Below are positions 25,380 to 33,024 of a stretch of DNA of 64,000 nucleotides, in pieces (position 1 is the stretch's first letter; each line of letters starts with the position of its first letter). This DNA is from an uncultured Eubacteriales bacterium (GTDB lineage: Bacteria > Bacillota > Clostridia > Christensenellales > Aristaeellaceae), in the NCBI GenBank assembly GCA_900315315.1, contig OMYT01000007.1:1-64000 (forward strand), in the 5' to 3' direction. Both the position numbers and the translations under genes were made by a program. Under the pieces are notes generated by a model. It saw only the letters and a program-made list of their open reading frames with translations, was not told the origin of the DNA and ran no database searches.

Positions 25380-27113
25380 TTGAGACACTGGATGAAATAC
25401 ATCAAGCCATACAAGGCATGGTTCATTCTGGGGCCACTGTGCATGATTATCGAGGTTGCGGGCGAGATGTTCATGCCGCTGCTGCTGGCGAAGGTGATTA
25501 ACGCGGGCAATGCCGGTACACTGACAATCGGCTCCAGCATTGGGACCGCCGGACTCCTGATCGCGATCGCGCTGATCATGATGGCGGGCGGCATCGGCGG
25601 ATGCTATTACGCCGCGAAAGCGAGCATCGCATTTGCCGGCGATATCCGAAACGACCTGTACCGGAAGATCCAGAGCTTTGCTTTCGGTAACATCGACCGG
25701 TTCTCTACGGGGTCGCTGGTGACGCGGGTGACCAACGACGTGACCCAGGTTCAGAACTTCGTGATGATGGTAATGCGGATGGCGCTGCGGGCGCCGGGCA
25801 TGATGATCGGCGGTCTGATCATGGCGATCCGGCTCCGCTCAGACCTGGCGATTGTTTTCCTGATCAGCATTCCGGTACTGCTATTGTTTGTGGGCGGGAA
25901 CATTTTGAGAGGCTTTCCCCGCTTCAAGATCATGCAGGAGAAGGTTGACGGATTGAACTCCACCGTACAGGAAAATATCACAAATGTCCGTGTGGTGAAA
26001 TCCTTCGTACGGGAAAAGGATGAAACGAAGAAGTTCGGAAAGGCCAACGGCGATCTGAAGAACGCCGCGATGCGCGCAATGCGGGTGGTCATTTTCATGC
26101 AGCCGATCACCACGTTGGTTTTGTATGCTACGGTGATCGCGGTCGGCTGGAAGGGACATGCGCTTGTTTTGAACGGTGAAATGGCGGTCGGTGACCTGGC
26201 GGCTTTCATCAACTATGTGATCCAGATTCTGATCTCCCTGGTCATGATCACTTTCCTGCTGATGTTCTCCTCCCGGGCGCTGGCGAGTGGCAAGCGCATC
26301 ATCGAGGTGCTGGAGGAGGAGCCGGACCTGAATGACGACAAGGCGCAGCAGAAGGAACTAACCGTGAAGTACGGCGCGATCGAATTCCACCATGTTTCTT
26401 TCCGCTATTACAAGAACAGCGAGGACAGCGTGCTGGACGATATCAACCTGACGATCCAGCCGGGGAGCACGGTGGGTATCATCGGGTCAACCGGCTGCGG
26501 AAAGAGTACGCTGGTATCGATGATCCCGCGGCTGTATGACCCGGATGAGGGCGAGATCCTCGTGGACGGCGTGAACGTGAAGGACTACAGCCTGTATAAC
26601 CTGCGGGAAGGCGTGGGCATGGTGCTGCAGAAGAACGTGCTGTTCTCCGGGACAATTGCCGAAAACCTGCGCTGGGGCGATGAAGACGCGACAAACGAAG
26701 AGATGATCGCCATGGCGAAGGCAGCCCAGGCGGACAAGTTTGTCTCCACCTTCAATGAGGGATATGAAACGCAGCTGGACAAGGGCGGAAACAACCTTTC
26801 CGGCGGACAGAAGCAGCGCCTGTGCATTGCCCGGGCCATGATGAAAAAACCGAAGATCCTGATTCTGGACGACTCCACCTCCGCCGTGGACACGGCGACG
26901 GAGGCACAGATCCGTCATGCCTTTACGCATGAACTGGCGGGCAGCACGAAGATCGTGATTGCTCAGCGGATCAATTCCGTGATGGATGCGGACCAGATCA
27001 TTGTGATGAACGAAGGAAAGATCACCGGCATCGGGACGCATGAGGAACTGCTGGAATCCAACACGGAGTACCAGGAAATTGCCGAGTCCCAGCTGGGCAG
27101 GAAGGGGGCGTAA
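25380..27113 (+). CDS. ABC exporter half-transporter, degenerate ATP site
   Basis: A 577-residue type IV ABC exporter subunit: six membrane helices in residues 10-310 (YIKPYKAWFILGPLCMI onward), then the ATPase domain with Walker A GSTGCGKST (about residue 370), Q-loop MVLQKNVLFSG, signature LSGGQKQRL, Walker B ILILDDSTSAVD and switch IAQRI. The residue after the Walker B aspartate is Asp instead of the catalytic Glu, and the switch His is Gln (IAQR), so its own ATP site is degenerate. The next gene supplies a normal site; such pairs form asymmetric heterodimers (BmrCD/TM287-288 type) exporting drugs, lipids or peptides. The start may be TTG 25380 or ATG 25392; neither has a strong ribosome binding site. 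Confidence 0.9.
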   Translation: MRHWMKYIKPYKAWFILGPLCMIIEVAGEMFMPLLLAKVINAGNAGTLTIGSSIGTAGLLIAIALIMMAGGIGGCYYAAKASIAFAGDIRNDLYRKIQSFAFGNIDRFSTGSLVTRVTNDVTQVQNFVMMVMRMALRAPGMMIGGLIMAIRLRSDLAIVFLISIPVLLLFVGGNILRGFPRFKIMQEKVDGLNSTVQENITNVRVVKSFVREKDETKKFGKANGDLKNAAMRAMRVVIFMQPITTLVLYATVIAVGWKGHALVLNGEMAVGDLAAFINYVIQILISLVMITFLLMFSSRALASGKRIIEVLEEEPDLNDDKAQQKELTVKYGAIEFHHVSFRYYKNSEDSVLDDINLTIQPGSTVGIIGSTGCGKSTLVSMIPRLYDPDEGEILVDGVNVKDYSLYNLREGVGMVLQKNVLFSGTIAENLRWGDEDATNEEMIAMAKAAQADKFVSTFNEGYETQLDKGGNNLSGGQKQRLCIARAMMKKPKILILDDSTSAVDTATEAQIRHAFTHELAGSTKIVIAQRINSVMDADQIIVMNEGKITGIGTHEELLESNTEYQEIAESQLGRKGA

Positions 27114-27115
27114 GC

Positions 27116-29083
27116 ATGGCCAGAAGTCTTGAAAGGCTGAGAACCCAATACGCCGCCAAACCCGAAGATATGATGAAACAATCCCACGGTCCGGGCCGGA
27201 ACGGTCCTCCCGGCCGGGGAGCGACGGGCAAACCGAAGAACACGGGAGAGACCGTCAAACGGCTGCTGAGCTATGTGGGGAAATACTGGTACCGGCTGGT
27301 ACTGGTTCTGCTGTGCATGCTGATGGCTACAGTCGCGAGTCTGTGCGGCGGCTATCTGATGGCTCCGATTATCGACCACCTGACATTGGCAGTGAAACCG
27401 GACGCGGTGATCACGATGAGTCCGTTCGAAAAGATCGCGGACGATGTGCTGACGCAGATTACATCCGGCCAGGCGGTGCAGGACTGGATCGCGTCCGGTA
27501 CCATCCAGGCGGTATCCGCCTATGTGGCGGTGGCACTGATCGTGCTGGGGATCGTCTACCTGATCAGCGTAATCTGCACCTATCTGCAGGCGAGGCTGAT
27601 GATGTCCGTTTCCCTACGGGTGATCGAGAATCTCCGGAACGACCTTTTCCGGAAGATGCAGGGGCTGCCGGTGCGCTACTACGACGGCCACCCGACGGGC
27701 GAGCTGATGAGCCGGTATACCAACGATATCGACAACATCGACACGATGATCAACAACAGCCTGGTGGGGCTGATTTCCGGCCTGATCACGCTGATCGGCA
27801 CCTTCGTGTTCATGATTACCACGAGCTGGGTGCTGACCCTGATCACCATCGTCTTCATTCCGATTTTCCTGTTCGGCGGTATGGCCATCGCCAAGAAGAG
27901 CGCAAAATACTACAAGGCGCAACAGGCGGCACTGGGCGCGGTGAACGGCTATATCGAGGAAACCGTGACCGGGCAGAAGGTCATCAAGGTCTTTAACCAC
28001 GAGAGTGAATGCGTGGAGGAGTTCTCCCAGCTGAACGAGGATCTGAAGGACAAGCAGTTTGGCGCGCAGTTCTTCGGCGGGATCATGGGCCCGGTGATGG
28101 GTAACATGGGCCAGATCTGCTACGGTATCACAATCGGCGTGGGCGGTATCCTGATGTGCACTGGCAGCCTGACACCCGGCGCGCTGTCCGTATTCGCCGG
28201 GTACAGCCGGCAGTTCTCCATGCCGATCAACCAGATGAGCCAGCAGGCGACAACGATCCTGGCGGCCCTGGCCGGCGCGGAACGAGTGTTTGCCGTGATG
28301 GACGCGGAACCGGAGGTTCCGGACCGGGAAGGCGCGGAGGCGACCGAGATCCGCGGGGACGTGGTGATGGAGCATGTGACCTTCGGCTATGTGCCGGAGA
28401 AGATCGTACTGAAGGATATTACGCTCTACGCACATCCGGGACAGAAGATTGCCTTTGTCGGCTCCACCGGCGCGGGAAAGACCACGATTACAAACCTGCT
28501 GAACCGGTTCTACGATATCGAAGAAGGCAAGATCACCATCGACGGGAAGGATATCAAGGACTATCCGCGCGACTGGCTGCGGCAGAACATCGCAATGGTG
28601 CTGCAGGATACCCATCTGTTCACCGGCACGGTGCGGGAGAATATCCGGTATGGCCGGCTGGACGCGACGGACGAGGAAGTGGAGGCAGCGGCGAAACTGG
28701 CCAGCGCCCACAGCTTCATCATGCGGCTTGAAAACGGATATGACACGATGCTGGAGGGCGACGGCGCGAACCTGAGCCAGGGCCAGCGGCAGCTGCTGAA
28801 CATCGCCCGGGCTGCGGTGAGCAAGGCGCCGATCCTGGTGCTGGATGAGGCAACCAGCAGCGTCGATACCCGGACCGAGCGGCATATCGAGCACGGGATG
28901 GACCGGCTGATGAAGACCCGGACGACTTTCGTGATTGCCCACCGGCTGAGCACCGTGCGGAACGCCAACGCGATCATGGTGCTGGAAAAAGGCGAGATCA
29001 TCGAGCGCGGGACGCATGAGGACCTGCTGGAGATGAAGGGAAGGTATTACGAACTGTATACCGGCAAAGCGGAACTGGCCTGA
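27116..29083 (+). CDS. ABC exporter half-transporter, canonical ATP site
   Basis: Partner of the preceding subunit; the ATG lies two bases after its stop with AGGAAGGGGG as ribosome binding site. The 655 residues begin with a polar 40-residue extension (ARSLERLRTQYAAKPEDMMKQSHGPG) and a longer first external loop than the partner. Six membrane helices are followed by Walker A GSTGAGKTT, signature LSQGQRQLL, Walker B ILVLDEATSSVD with the catalytic Glu, and IAHRLS with the switch His. The signature LSQGQ differs from LSGGQ, as is common in the partner with the intact Walker B. Function: ATP-driven export of an unknown substrate as a heterodimer. Confidence 0.92.
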   Translation: MARSLERLRTQYAAKPEDMMKQSHGPGRNGPPGRGATGKPKNTGETVKRLLSYVGKYWYRLVLVLLCMLMATVASLCGGYLMAPIIDHLTLAVKPDAVITMSPFEKIADDVLTQITSGQAVQDWIASGTIQAVSAYVAVALIVLGIVYLISVICTYLQARLMMSVSLRVIENLRNDLFRKMQGLPVRYYDGHPTGELMSRYTNDIDNIDTMINNSLVGLISGLITLIGTFVFMITTSWVLTLITIVFIPIFLFGGMAIAKKSAKYYKAQQAALGAVNGYIEETVTGQKVIKVFNHESECVEEFSQLNEDLKDKQFGAQFFGGIMGPVMGNMGQICYGITIGVGGILMCTGSLTPGALSVFAGYSRQFSMPINQMSQQATTILAALAGAERVFAVMDAEPEVPDREGAEATEIRGDVVMEHVTFGYVPEKIVLKDITLYAHPGQKIAFVGSTGAGKTTITNLLNRFYDIEEGKITIDGKDIKDYPRDWLRQNIAMVLQDTHLFTGTVRENIRYGRLDATDEEVEAAAKLASAHSFIMRLENGYDTMLEGDGANLSQGQRQLLNIARAAVSKAPILVLDEATSSVDTRTERHIEHGMDRLMKTRTTFVIAHRLSTVRNANAIMVLEKGEIIERGTHEDLLEMKGRYYELYTGKAELA

Positions 29084-29117
29084 TTGATACAACAATACGG
29101 ACCGGGAGCGGGATCCT

Positions 29118-29615
29118 ATGAAAAAACTGTATTGCGGCGGGAGATTCGAATTTGATTACCGGGACGATGATTATCTGGAAAAGGCGGAAGAAGATTATCG
29201 CGCTTTGATTCTGGATGATGTAAACAGGATGCTCTGGCCCGGCGAATTTGTCCCGATTTCGGATGATGTGCTTTATGTCGGCCCCTTTTACTATGAGATG
29301 AATGAAATGGCGGACCGTGGCATCGTAAAGATCGAGAAGGCACAGATCGAGCAATGTACCCATGCCTTCTTCCTGCTGGAGGATGGGATCTGCCCGGGAA
29401 CGGTTGCCGAGCTGATCTACGCCGCTTCCCTGAATAAACAGATTACGATCTTTTCCATTCAGGATTTCAGGGAAACAGAGAGTACCCTGCATTCAGCCTG
29501 CTGGTATCCGATTATCATGGCGCAGGAAATCTCGAACGTTGCGCCTGAGATTATCCACTGCAAGGATCTTCCGGAAGCACACGAAAAGATTCTGCAAAAA
29601 GCACGGGAATTATAG
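29118..29615 (+). CDS. Nucleoside 2-deoxyribosyltransferase-like protein
   Basis: A 165-residue protein with the layout of the nucleoside 2-deoxyribosyltransferase family, a Rossmann-like fold related to SLOG: KLYCGGRFEFDYRDDDYL at the start, VLYVGPFYYEMNEMADRGIVKIEKAQIEQCTHAFFLLEDGICPGTVAELIYAASLNKQITIFSI in the middle. The Glu in GTVAELIYA is the usual catalytic nucleophile position. Members swap bases on deoxynucleosides or hydrolyse nucleotides; some act in nucleotide signalling systems. It sits 35 bases after the ABC pair on the same strand but with its own ribosome binding site, and about 4 kb from the HD-RyR gene. A role with either is not shown. Confidence 0.7.
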   Translation: MKKLYCGGRFEFDYRDDDYLEKAEEDYRALILDDVNRMLWPGEFVPISDDVLYVGPFYYEMNEMADRGIVKIEKAQIEQCTHAFFLLEDGICPGTVAELIYAASLNKQITIFSIQDFRETESTLHSACWYPIIMAQEISNVAPEIIHCKDLPEAHEKILQKAREL

Positions 29616-29643
29616 ATAAACCAATGGCACTTTTTACCGATAC

Positions 29644-29675
29644 GGGACGGGCTGAAACGGCTCGTCCCTGTTCTG
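29644..29675 (+). terminator. Terminator-like hairpin after the NDT-like gene
   Basis: GGGACG (29644-29649) pairs with CGTCCC (29663-29668), with GGC/GCT inside, followed by TGTTCTGTTTG. The upstream context ACCGATACGGGACGGGCTGAA closely resembles the terminator at 31,091-31,141, so the two may belong to one repeat family. Confidence 0.6.
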
Positions 29676-29775
29676 TTTGTCTGGACAGAATGTACCGGCT
29701 GTGAATAAAGATGGGATATGCTGTTTTGTCAGGACGGTATCGAGACAACAGAATGCTTTGGTGCCAGACTCCTTC

Positions 29776-29825
29776 TTGACAGATAACAGCCTTCCGCCTA
29801 CAATCAAATTAGCTAAATTAGCTAA
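29776..29825 (+). promoter_or_regulatory. Promoter and twin operators of the toxin-antitoxin pair
   Basis: TTGACA (29776-29781), 17 bases, TACAAT (29799-29804). Two copies of the palindrome TTAGCTAA (29809-29816 and 29818-29825) cover the predicted transcription start. This is the usual arrangement for autorepression by a Phd-type antitoxin, alone or with its toxin. Confidence 0.75.
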
Positions 29826-29846
29826 TTAAATGTCGGGGTGATCGGG

Positions 29847-30095
29847 ATGACTACCGTCAGCATGTTTGAAGCAAAGACCAATCTGTCCAGATATGTTGCT
29901 TCCGTCGCAGATCATCAGGAGCCATATATCGTCATTACCAGGAGCGGGAAGCCGGTGGCCAAGATCGTTCCGTTTACAGATGAGGAAACGAACAGGATCG
30001 GCCTTGCTGAAGGGAAACTTCCGTCTCTCTCTTCCCTGGAAGACTTCAACAGCATCGTTACGGAAGATGAATTCACCGGGGGAGGTATCCTTTGA
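29847..30095 (+). CDS. Phd/YefM-family antitoxin
   Basis: An 82-residue protein: TTVSMFEAKTNLSRYVASV and YIVITRSGKPVAKIVPF are the Phd/YefM DNA-binding fold; the acidic C-terminus (SLEDFNSIVTEDEFTGGGIL) would wrap the toxin. ATG 29847 is chosen over the GTG at 29838 because GGGGTGAT lies upstream at a suitable distance and relatives start at about this point. It binds the twin TTAGCTAA operators in this reading, and neutralises the PIN toxin encoded next (stop and start overlap, TGATG). Confidence 0.88.
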   Translation: MTTVSMFEAKTNLSRYVASVADHQEPYIVITRSGKPVAKIVPFTDEETNRIGLAEGKLPSLSSLEDFNSIVTEDEFTGGGIL

Positions 30096-30502
30096 TGAAA
30101 CTGCTTCTGGATACGCATATGGTGATCTGGGCGCTGACGAATGATCCGCAGCTGCCCTATTCCGCACGGGAGATGATCAATTCCCCGGAAAATATCGTTT
30201 TCTTCAGCGCTGTCTCTTTATGGGAAATCGCCATCAAGAACCAGAAAAGTCCGGAAAAATGCCCGTGGAACGAGAAGGAGATCCTGGACTACTGCATTGC
30301 ATCCGGGTTTGAACCCATGAATGTCCTGCCGGCCCATATCCTTGCGATCCGCAGCCTGAAGATCCGGCCGGACCGTGTGCTGAGCAATCTGGACCCGTTT
30401 GACCGCCTGCTGGTTGCGCAGGCGAAAACAGAGGAGTGCCGTTTCCTTTCCCATGACCGGAATCTTGATCACTATGAGGAAAAGCATATATCACTGGTGT
30501 AA
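30095..30502 (+). CDS. PIN-domain toxin (VapC-like)
   Basis: A 135-residue PIN-domain ribonuclease: KLLLDTHMVIWAL carries the first conserved Asp, FFSAVSLWEIAIK the conserved Glu, and NLDPFDRLLVAQAKTEECRFLSHDRNLDHY the C-terminal Asp cluster (DPFDRLLVAQA, then SHD). These acidic residues bind Mg or Mn in the active site; the toxin would cut RNA (often tRNA) when free of antitoxin. The ATG overlaps the antitoxin stop by one base and GGGGGAGG lies at 30078-30085. All key residues appear intact, so the pair is probably functional. Confidence 0.9.
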   Translation: MKLLLDTHMVIWALTNDPQLPYSAREMINSPENIVFFSAVSLWEIAIKNQKSPEKCPWNEKEILDYCIASGFEPMNVLPAHILAIRSLKIRPDRVLSNLDPFDRLLVAQAKTEECRFLSHDRNLDHYEEKHISLV

Positions 30503-30528
30503 GATACTCGTTATTGGACAGAGATTGA

Positions 30529-31061
30529 CAGAACTGTAAAGAACTGTACCATAATGTGCATCGCTTTAAGCAGCAGATCACTTGGGAAACATGCAGCGCA
30601 AGAGAATGGTTGAATAACACTTTTCTGAACGCTGCTTTCAGCAAGGAAGAACAAAAGGCGATTCCCATAACGGAATTGGATAACAGCGACAGACTGAACC
30701 CCAAGATCAATTTTAAGGGGAATTGAATAATACGCAGGATCGGATCTTCCTGCTGAGCAAAACGGAGGCAGGAATTTATTTTAATCTCGGTGAACGCAAC
30801 GAACAGGAAAAATCACGCATTGCACCTACACCTTATGCAATCGCGAAGGATGCTTTTATCAGTGGCATATATCAGACGGAAGAAGGATTACCAGCAGGGC
30901 AATGGCTGCTTCGGACGCCATCCGGTGATTATTCTGACGGAATGGTTGTGATTCAATCCGGTACATATTATGGGATGGACAAGAGAGATAATGATTGCAG
31001 CGGCAGTTTAACTGTTGCCCGGCCCGCTCTGTGGCTGGATCTGAATGCTGATATTTTCTAA
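30529..31061 (+). pseudogene. Frameshifted, 5'-truncated DUF6273-like gene
   Basis: Two adjacent frames give one interrupted protein. Frame one (30547-30723) reads TWETCSAREWLNNTFLNAAFSKEEQKAIPITELDNSD, and frame two (30723-31061) continues NNTQDRIFLLSKTEAGIYF and ends RPALWLDLNADIF. This order (S-x-R-x-WLN-xx-F, FLLS, RPALWL) is that of the DUF6273 domain found in many secreted gut-Firmicutes proteins. The shift lies at about 30715-30725 and the 5' part is missing: an in-frame TGA occurs at 30526. The family assignment is from motif memory. It lies between the toxin gene and the purine locus in AT-richer DNA, consistent with decay. Confidence 0.72.
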
Positions 31062-31100
31062 GCTGAAGCAATGTGTCAAAGCAAAACTGGTTCCGATACC

Positions 31101-31141
31101 GGACGGGCTGAAGAAGTGCTGAAGAAGTCCGTCCTTTTTTT
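31101..31141 (+). terminator. Intrinsic terminator before the adenine deaminase gene
   Basis: GGACGG (31101-31106) pairs with CCGTCC (31129-31134), followed by seven T. It separates the pseudogene from the ade promoter. Confidence 0.75.
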
Positions 31142-31150
31142 CGGAAAATG

Positions 31151-31179
31151 TTGCACTTATCGGCAGAATACAGTACAAT
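31151..31179 (+). promoter_or_regulatory. Promoter of the adenine deaminase gene
   Basis: TTGCAC (31151-31156), 17 bases, TACAAT (31174-31179). The leader to the ATG is about 95 bases. I looked for a purine riboswitch in it and did not find the conserved TATA and loop elements. Confidence 0.65.
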
Positions 31180-31280
31180 AGTCTGAAGAGCAAAACGTAT
31201 CATCCAGGCGGCAAAGAGACAAACAAAAACGATGCAACTTATACCAGGTTATACTCTGACAGAAGCGGTGAGGTGTATAT

Positions 31281-32987
31281 ATGGAACTTGAGAAATACAT
31301 CGGATGTTCGGAAGCGGCCAGGAAACTGATCAAGGCGGATCTGGTACTCAAAAACGCGAGCATCATCAATGTGTTCACCGACCGGGTGGAACCCGGCAAC
31401 ATCGCGATCAAGAACGGGATGATCGTCGGAATCGGGGACTATGAGGGCGAGGAAGAGATCGACATCAAAGGCCAGTATGTGTCCAGCGGGTTCATCAACG
31501 CCCACCTGCACCTGGAATCCACGATGGTCAACCCGCAGGTGCTGATCGCCCAGGCGGCGATGCACGGAACGACGACCTTCATCGTGGACCCGCACGAGGC
31601 GGCGAACGTTTCCGGCCGGGACGGGATTGACTACATCCTGGACCAGACGAAGCATTCTCCGGCCCATGTGTATGTGATGATCGCTTCCTGCGTTCCGGCA
31701 ACACCGATTGACGACAACGGCTTCCGGCTGACGGCACGGGAGATGGAGCCCTATCTGAAGAACCGGCGGGTGCTGGGCCTCGGCGAAGTGATGGATACGA
31801 AGTCGGTGATCGACGGCGATCCTGAAATGAACGCCAAGCTGCAGCTGTTTGACGGGAAAATCAAGGACGGACACGCACCGGCGCTTTCCCCGGAGGAAAT
31901 GGCGGCCTATGTGCTGGCCGGCGTCACGACAGACCATGAAGGCACGAACTATGAATACATCATGCGGGAACGGGCTGCAGGCGTGTTCTGCCTGATCCGC
32001 GAGGGAAGTGCGGCGAAGAATCTCGAGGCGATTGTGAAGGGTATCGTGGAGAACAACACGAACACGGAAGGTTTCGGATTCTGTACGGACGACCGGCATA
32101 TCGAGGATATCATCCGGGAAGGCGATATTGACAACAACGTCCGCAAAGCTGTGAGTATGGGCATCAGCCCGATTGCCGCGGTGAAGATGGCGACAATCCA
32201 GCCGGCCCGCTGCTACGGACTGCGCCGGACCGGCGCCGTGGCACCCGGATACGACGCGGACCTGGTGGTGTGGGATTCACTGAAGGACTTCAATGCGCAG
32301 ATGGTGTTCTACAACGGACGACGCATTGACGATATGCTGCGCATCAAGCCGGCACCCTGCCCGCCGCAGCTGACGGATACCGTACACCTGGCGAAGATCG
32401 ATCCGGAGAAGCTCGTGATTAAGCCCGGCAACGTTCCGTTCCCGGTGATTAAGATGATTCCGGGTGAGATTCTGACGGAACGGGTCGACATGGTGCTGCC
32501 GGGGACGGAGAACGGCGGCGAGTTTGTGCCGAACGGAGAGGTCAACAAGATCGCAACGTTTGAGCGGCATCACTACACGGGAAAAATCGGCGCCGGCGCG
32601 GTGCTGGGCTTCGGGATCCGGAACGGAGCGATTGCCTCGTCTGTGTCACATGACAGCCACAACATCATTGTGATCGGCGATAATGACAGGGATATCCTGA
32701 TCGCCGTGCAGGAACTGGAACGGACGCACGGCGGATATACAGTGGTGGAGAACGGGGAAGTGTTCGATACACTGGAACTGCCGATTATGGGCCTGATCTC
32801 TGATCGGAGCTACAGCTATGTGAGCAAGAAAGTGCGGCGGATGACGAGCAAGGCGCATAAGATGGGTGTGCCGAAGGATATGGAACCGTTTATTACGCTG
32901 AGCTTTATGGCGCTGCCGGTGATTCCGGAGATTCGGTGTACGCCGAGGGGCGTGTGGTCGGTGAGTGAGTGGAAAATGCTGACCTGA
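31281..32987 (+). CDS. ade: Adenine deaminase
   Basis: A 568-residue amidohydrolase that converts adenine to hypoxanthine and ammonia. Family motifs in order: VEPGNIAIKNGMIVGIG, GFINAHLHLESTMVNP (metal His pair), GTTTFIVDPHEAANVSG, GLGEVMD, AGVTTDHEGTNYE, GFCTDDRHIEDI, and the C-terminal MALPVIPEIRCTPRGVW found in bacterial Ade. Length matches the family. It opens the purine catabolic locus and supplies hypoxanthine to the xanthine dehydrogenases. GTGAGGTG lies six bases before the ATG. Confidence 0.96.
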   Translation: MELEKYIGCSEAARKLIKADLVLKNASIINVFTDRVEPGNIAIKNGMIVGIGDYEGEEEIDIKGQYVSSGFINAHLHLESTMVNPQVLIAQAAMHGTTTFIVDPHEAANVSGRDGIDYILDQTKHSPAHVYVMIASCVPATPIDDNGFRLTAREMEPYLKNRRVLGLGEVMDTKSVIDGDPEMNAKLQLFDGKIKDGHAPALSPEEMAAYVLAGVTTDHEGTNYEYIMRERAAGVFCLIREGSAAKNLEAIVKGIVENNTNTEGFGFCTDDRHIEDIIREGDIDNNVRKAVSMGISPIAAVKMATIQPARCYGLRRTGAVAPGYDADLVVWDSLKDFNAQMVFYNGRRIDDMLRIKPAPCPPQLTDTVHLAKIDPEKLVIKPGNVPFPVIKMIPGEILTERVDMVLPGTENGGEFVPNGEVNKIATFERHHYTGKIGAGAVLGFGIRNGAIASSVSHDSHNIIVIGDNDRDILIAVQELERTHGGYTVVENGEVFDTLELPIMGLISDRSYSYVSKKVRRMTSKAHKMGVPKDMEPFITLSFMALPVIPEIRCTPRGVWSVSEWKMLT

Positions 32988-32990
32988 TTC

Positions 32991-33024
32991 AGAGTGGAGA
33001 GTGGAGAGTTAAGAGTGGAGAGTT
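32991..33024 (+). repeat. Short tandem GAGAGT repeat at the guaD start
   Basis: AGAGTGG-AGAGTGG-AGAGTTA-AGAGTGG-AGAGTT: imperfect 7-base units repeated five times, starting four bases after the ade stop and running into the N-terminal codons of the guanine deaminase frame. Confidence 0.7.

Noticed and set aside
31180-31280. Purine riboswitch upstream of the adenine deaminase gene
   Set aside because: The leader lacks the conserved junction and loop sequences of the purine riboswitch, and no anti-terminator arrangement is visible.
33015-33015. Firm choice of this GTG as guaD start
   Set aside because: Ribosome binding evidence is no better than for GTG 32994 or ATT 33036, so the longest frame was kept with a stated uncertainty.
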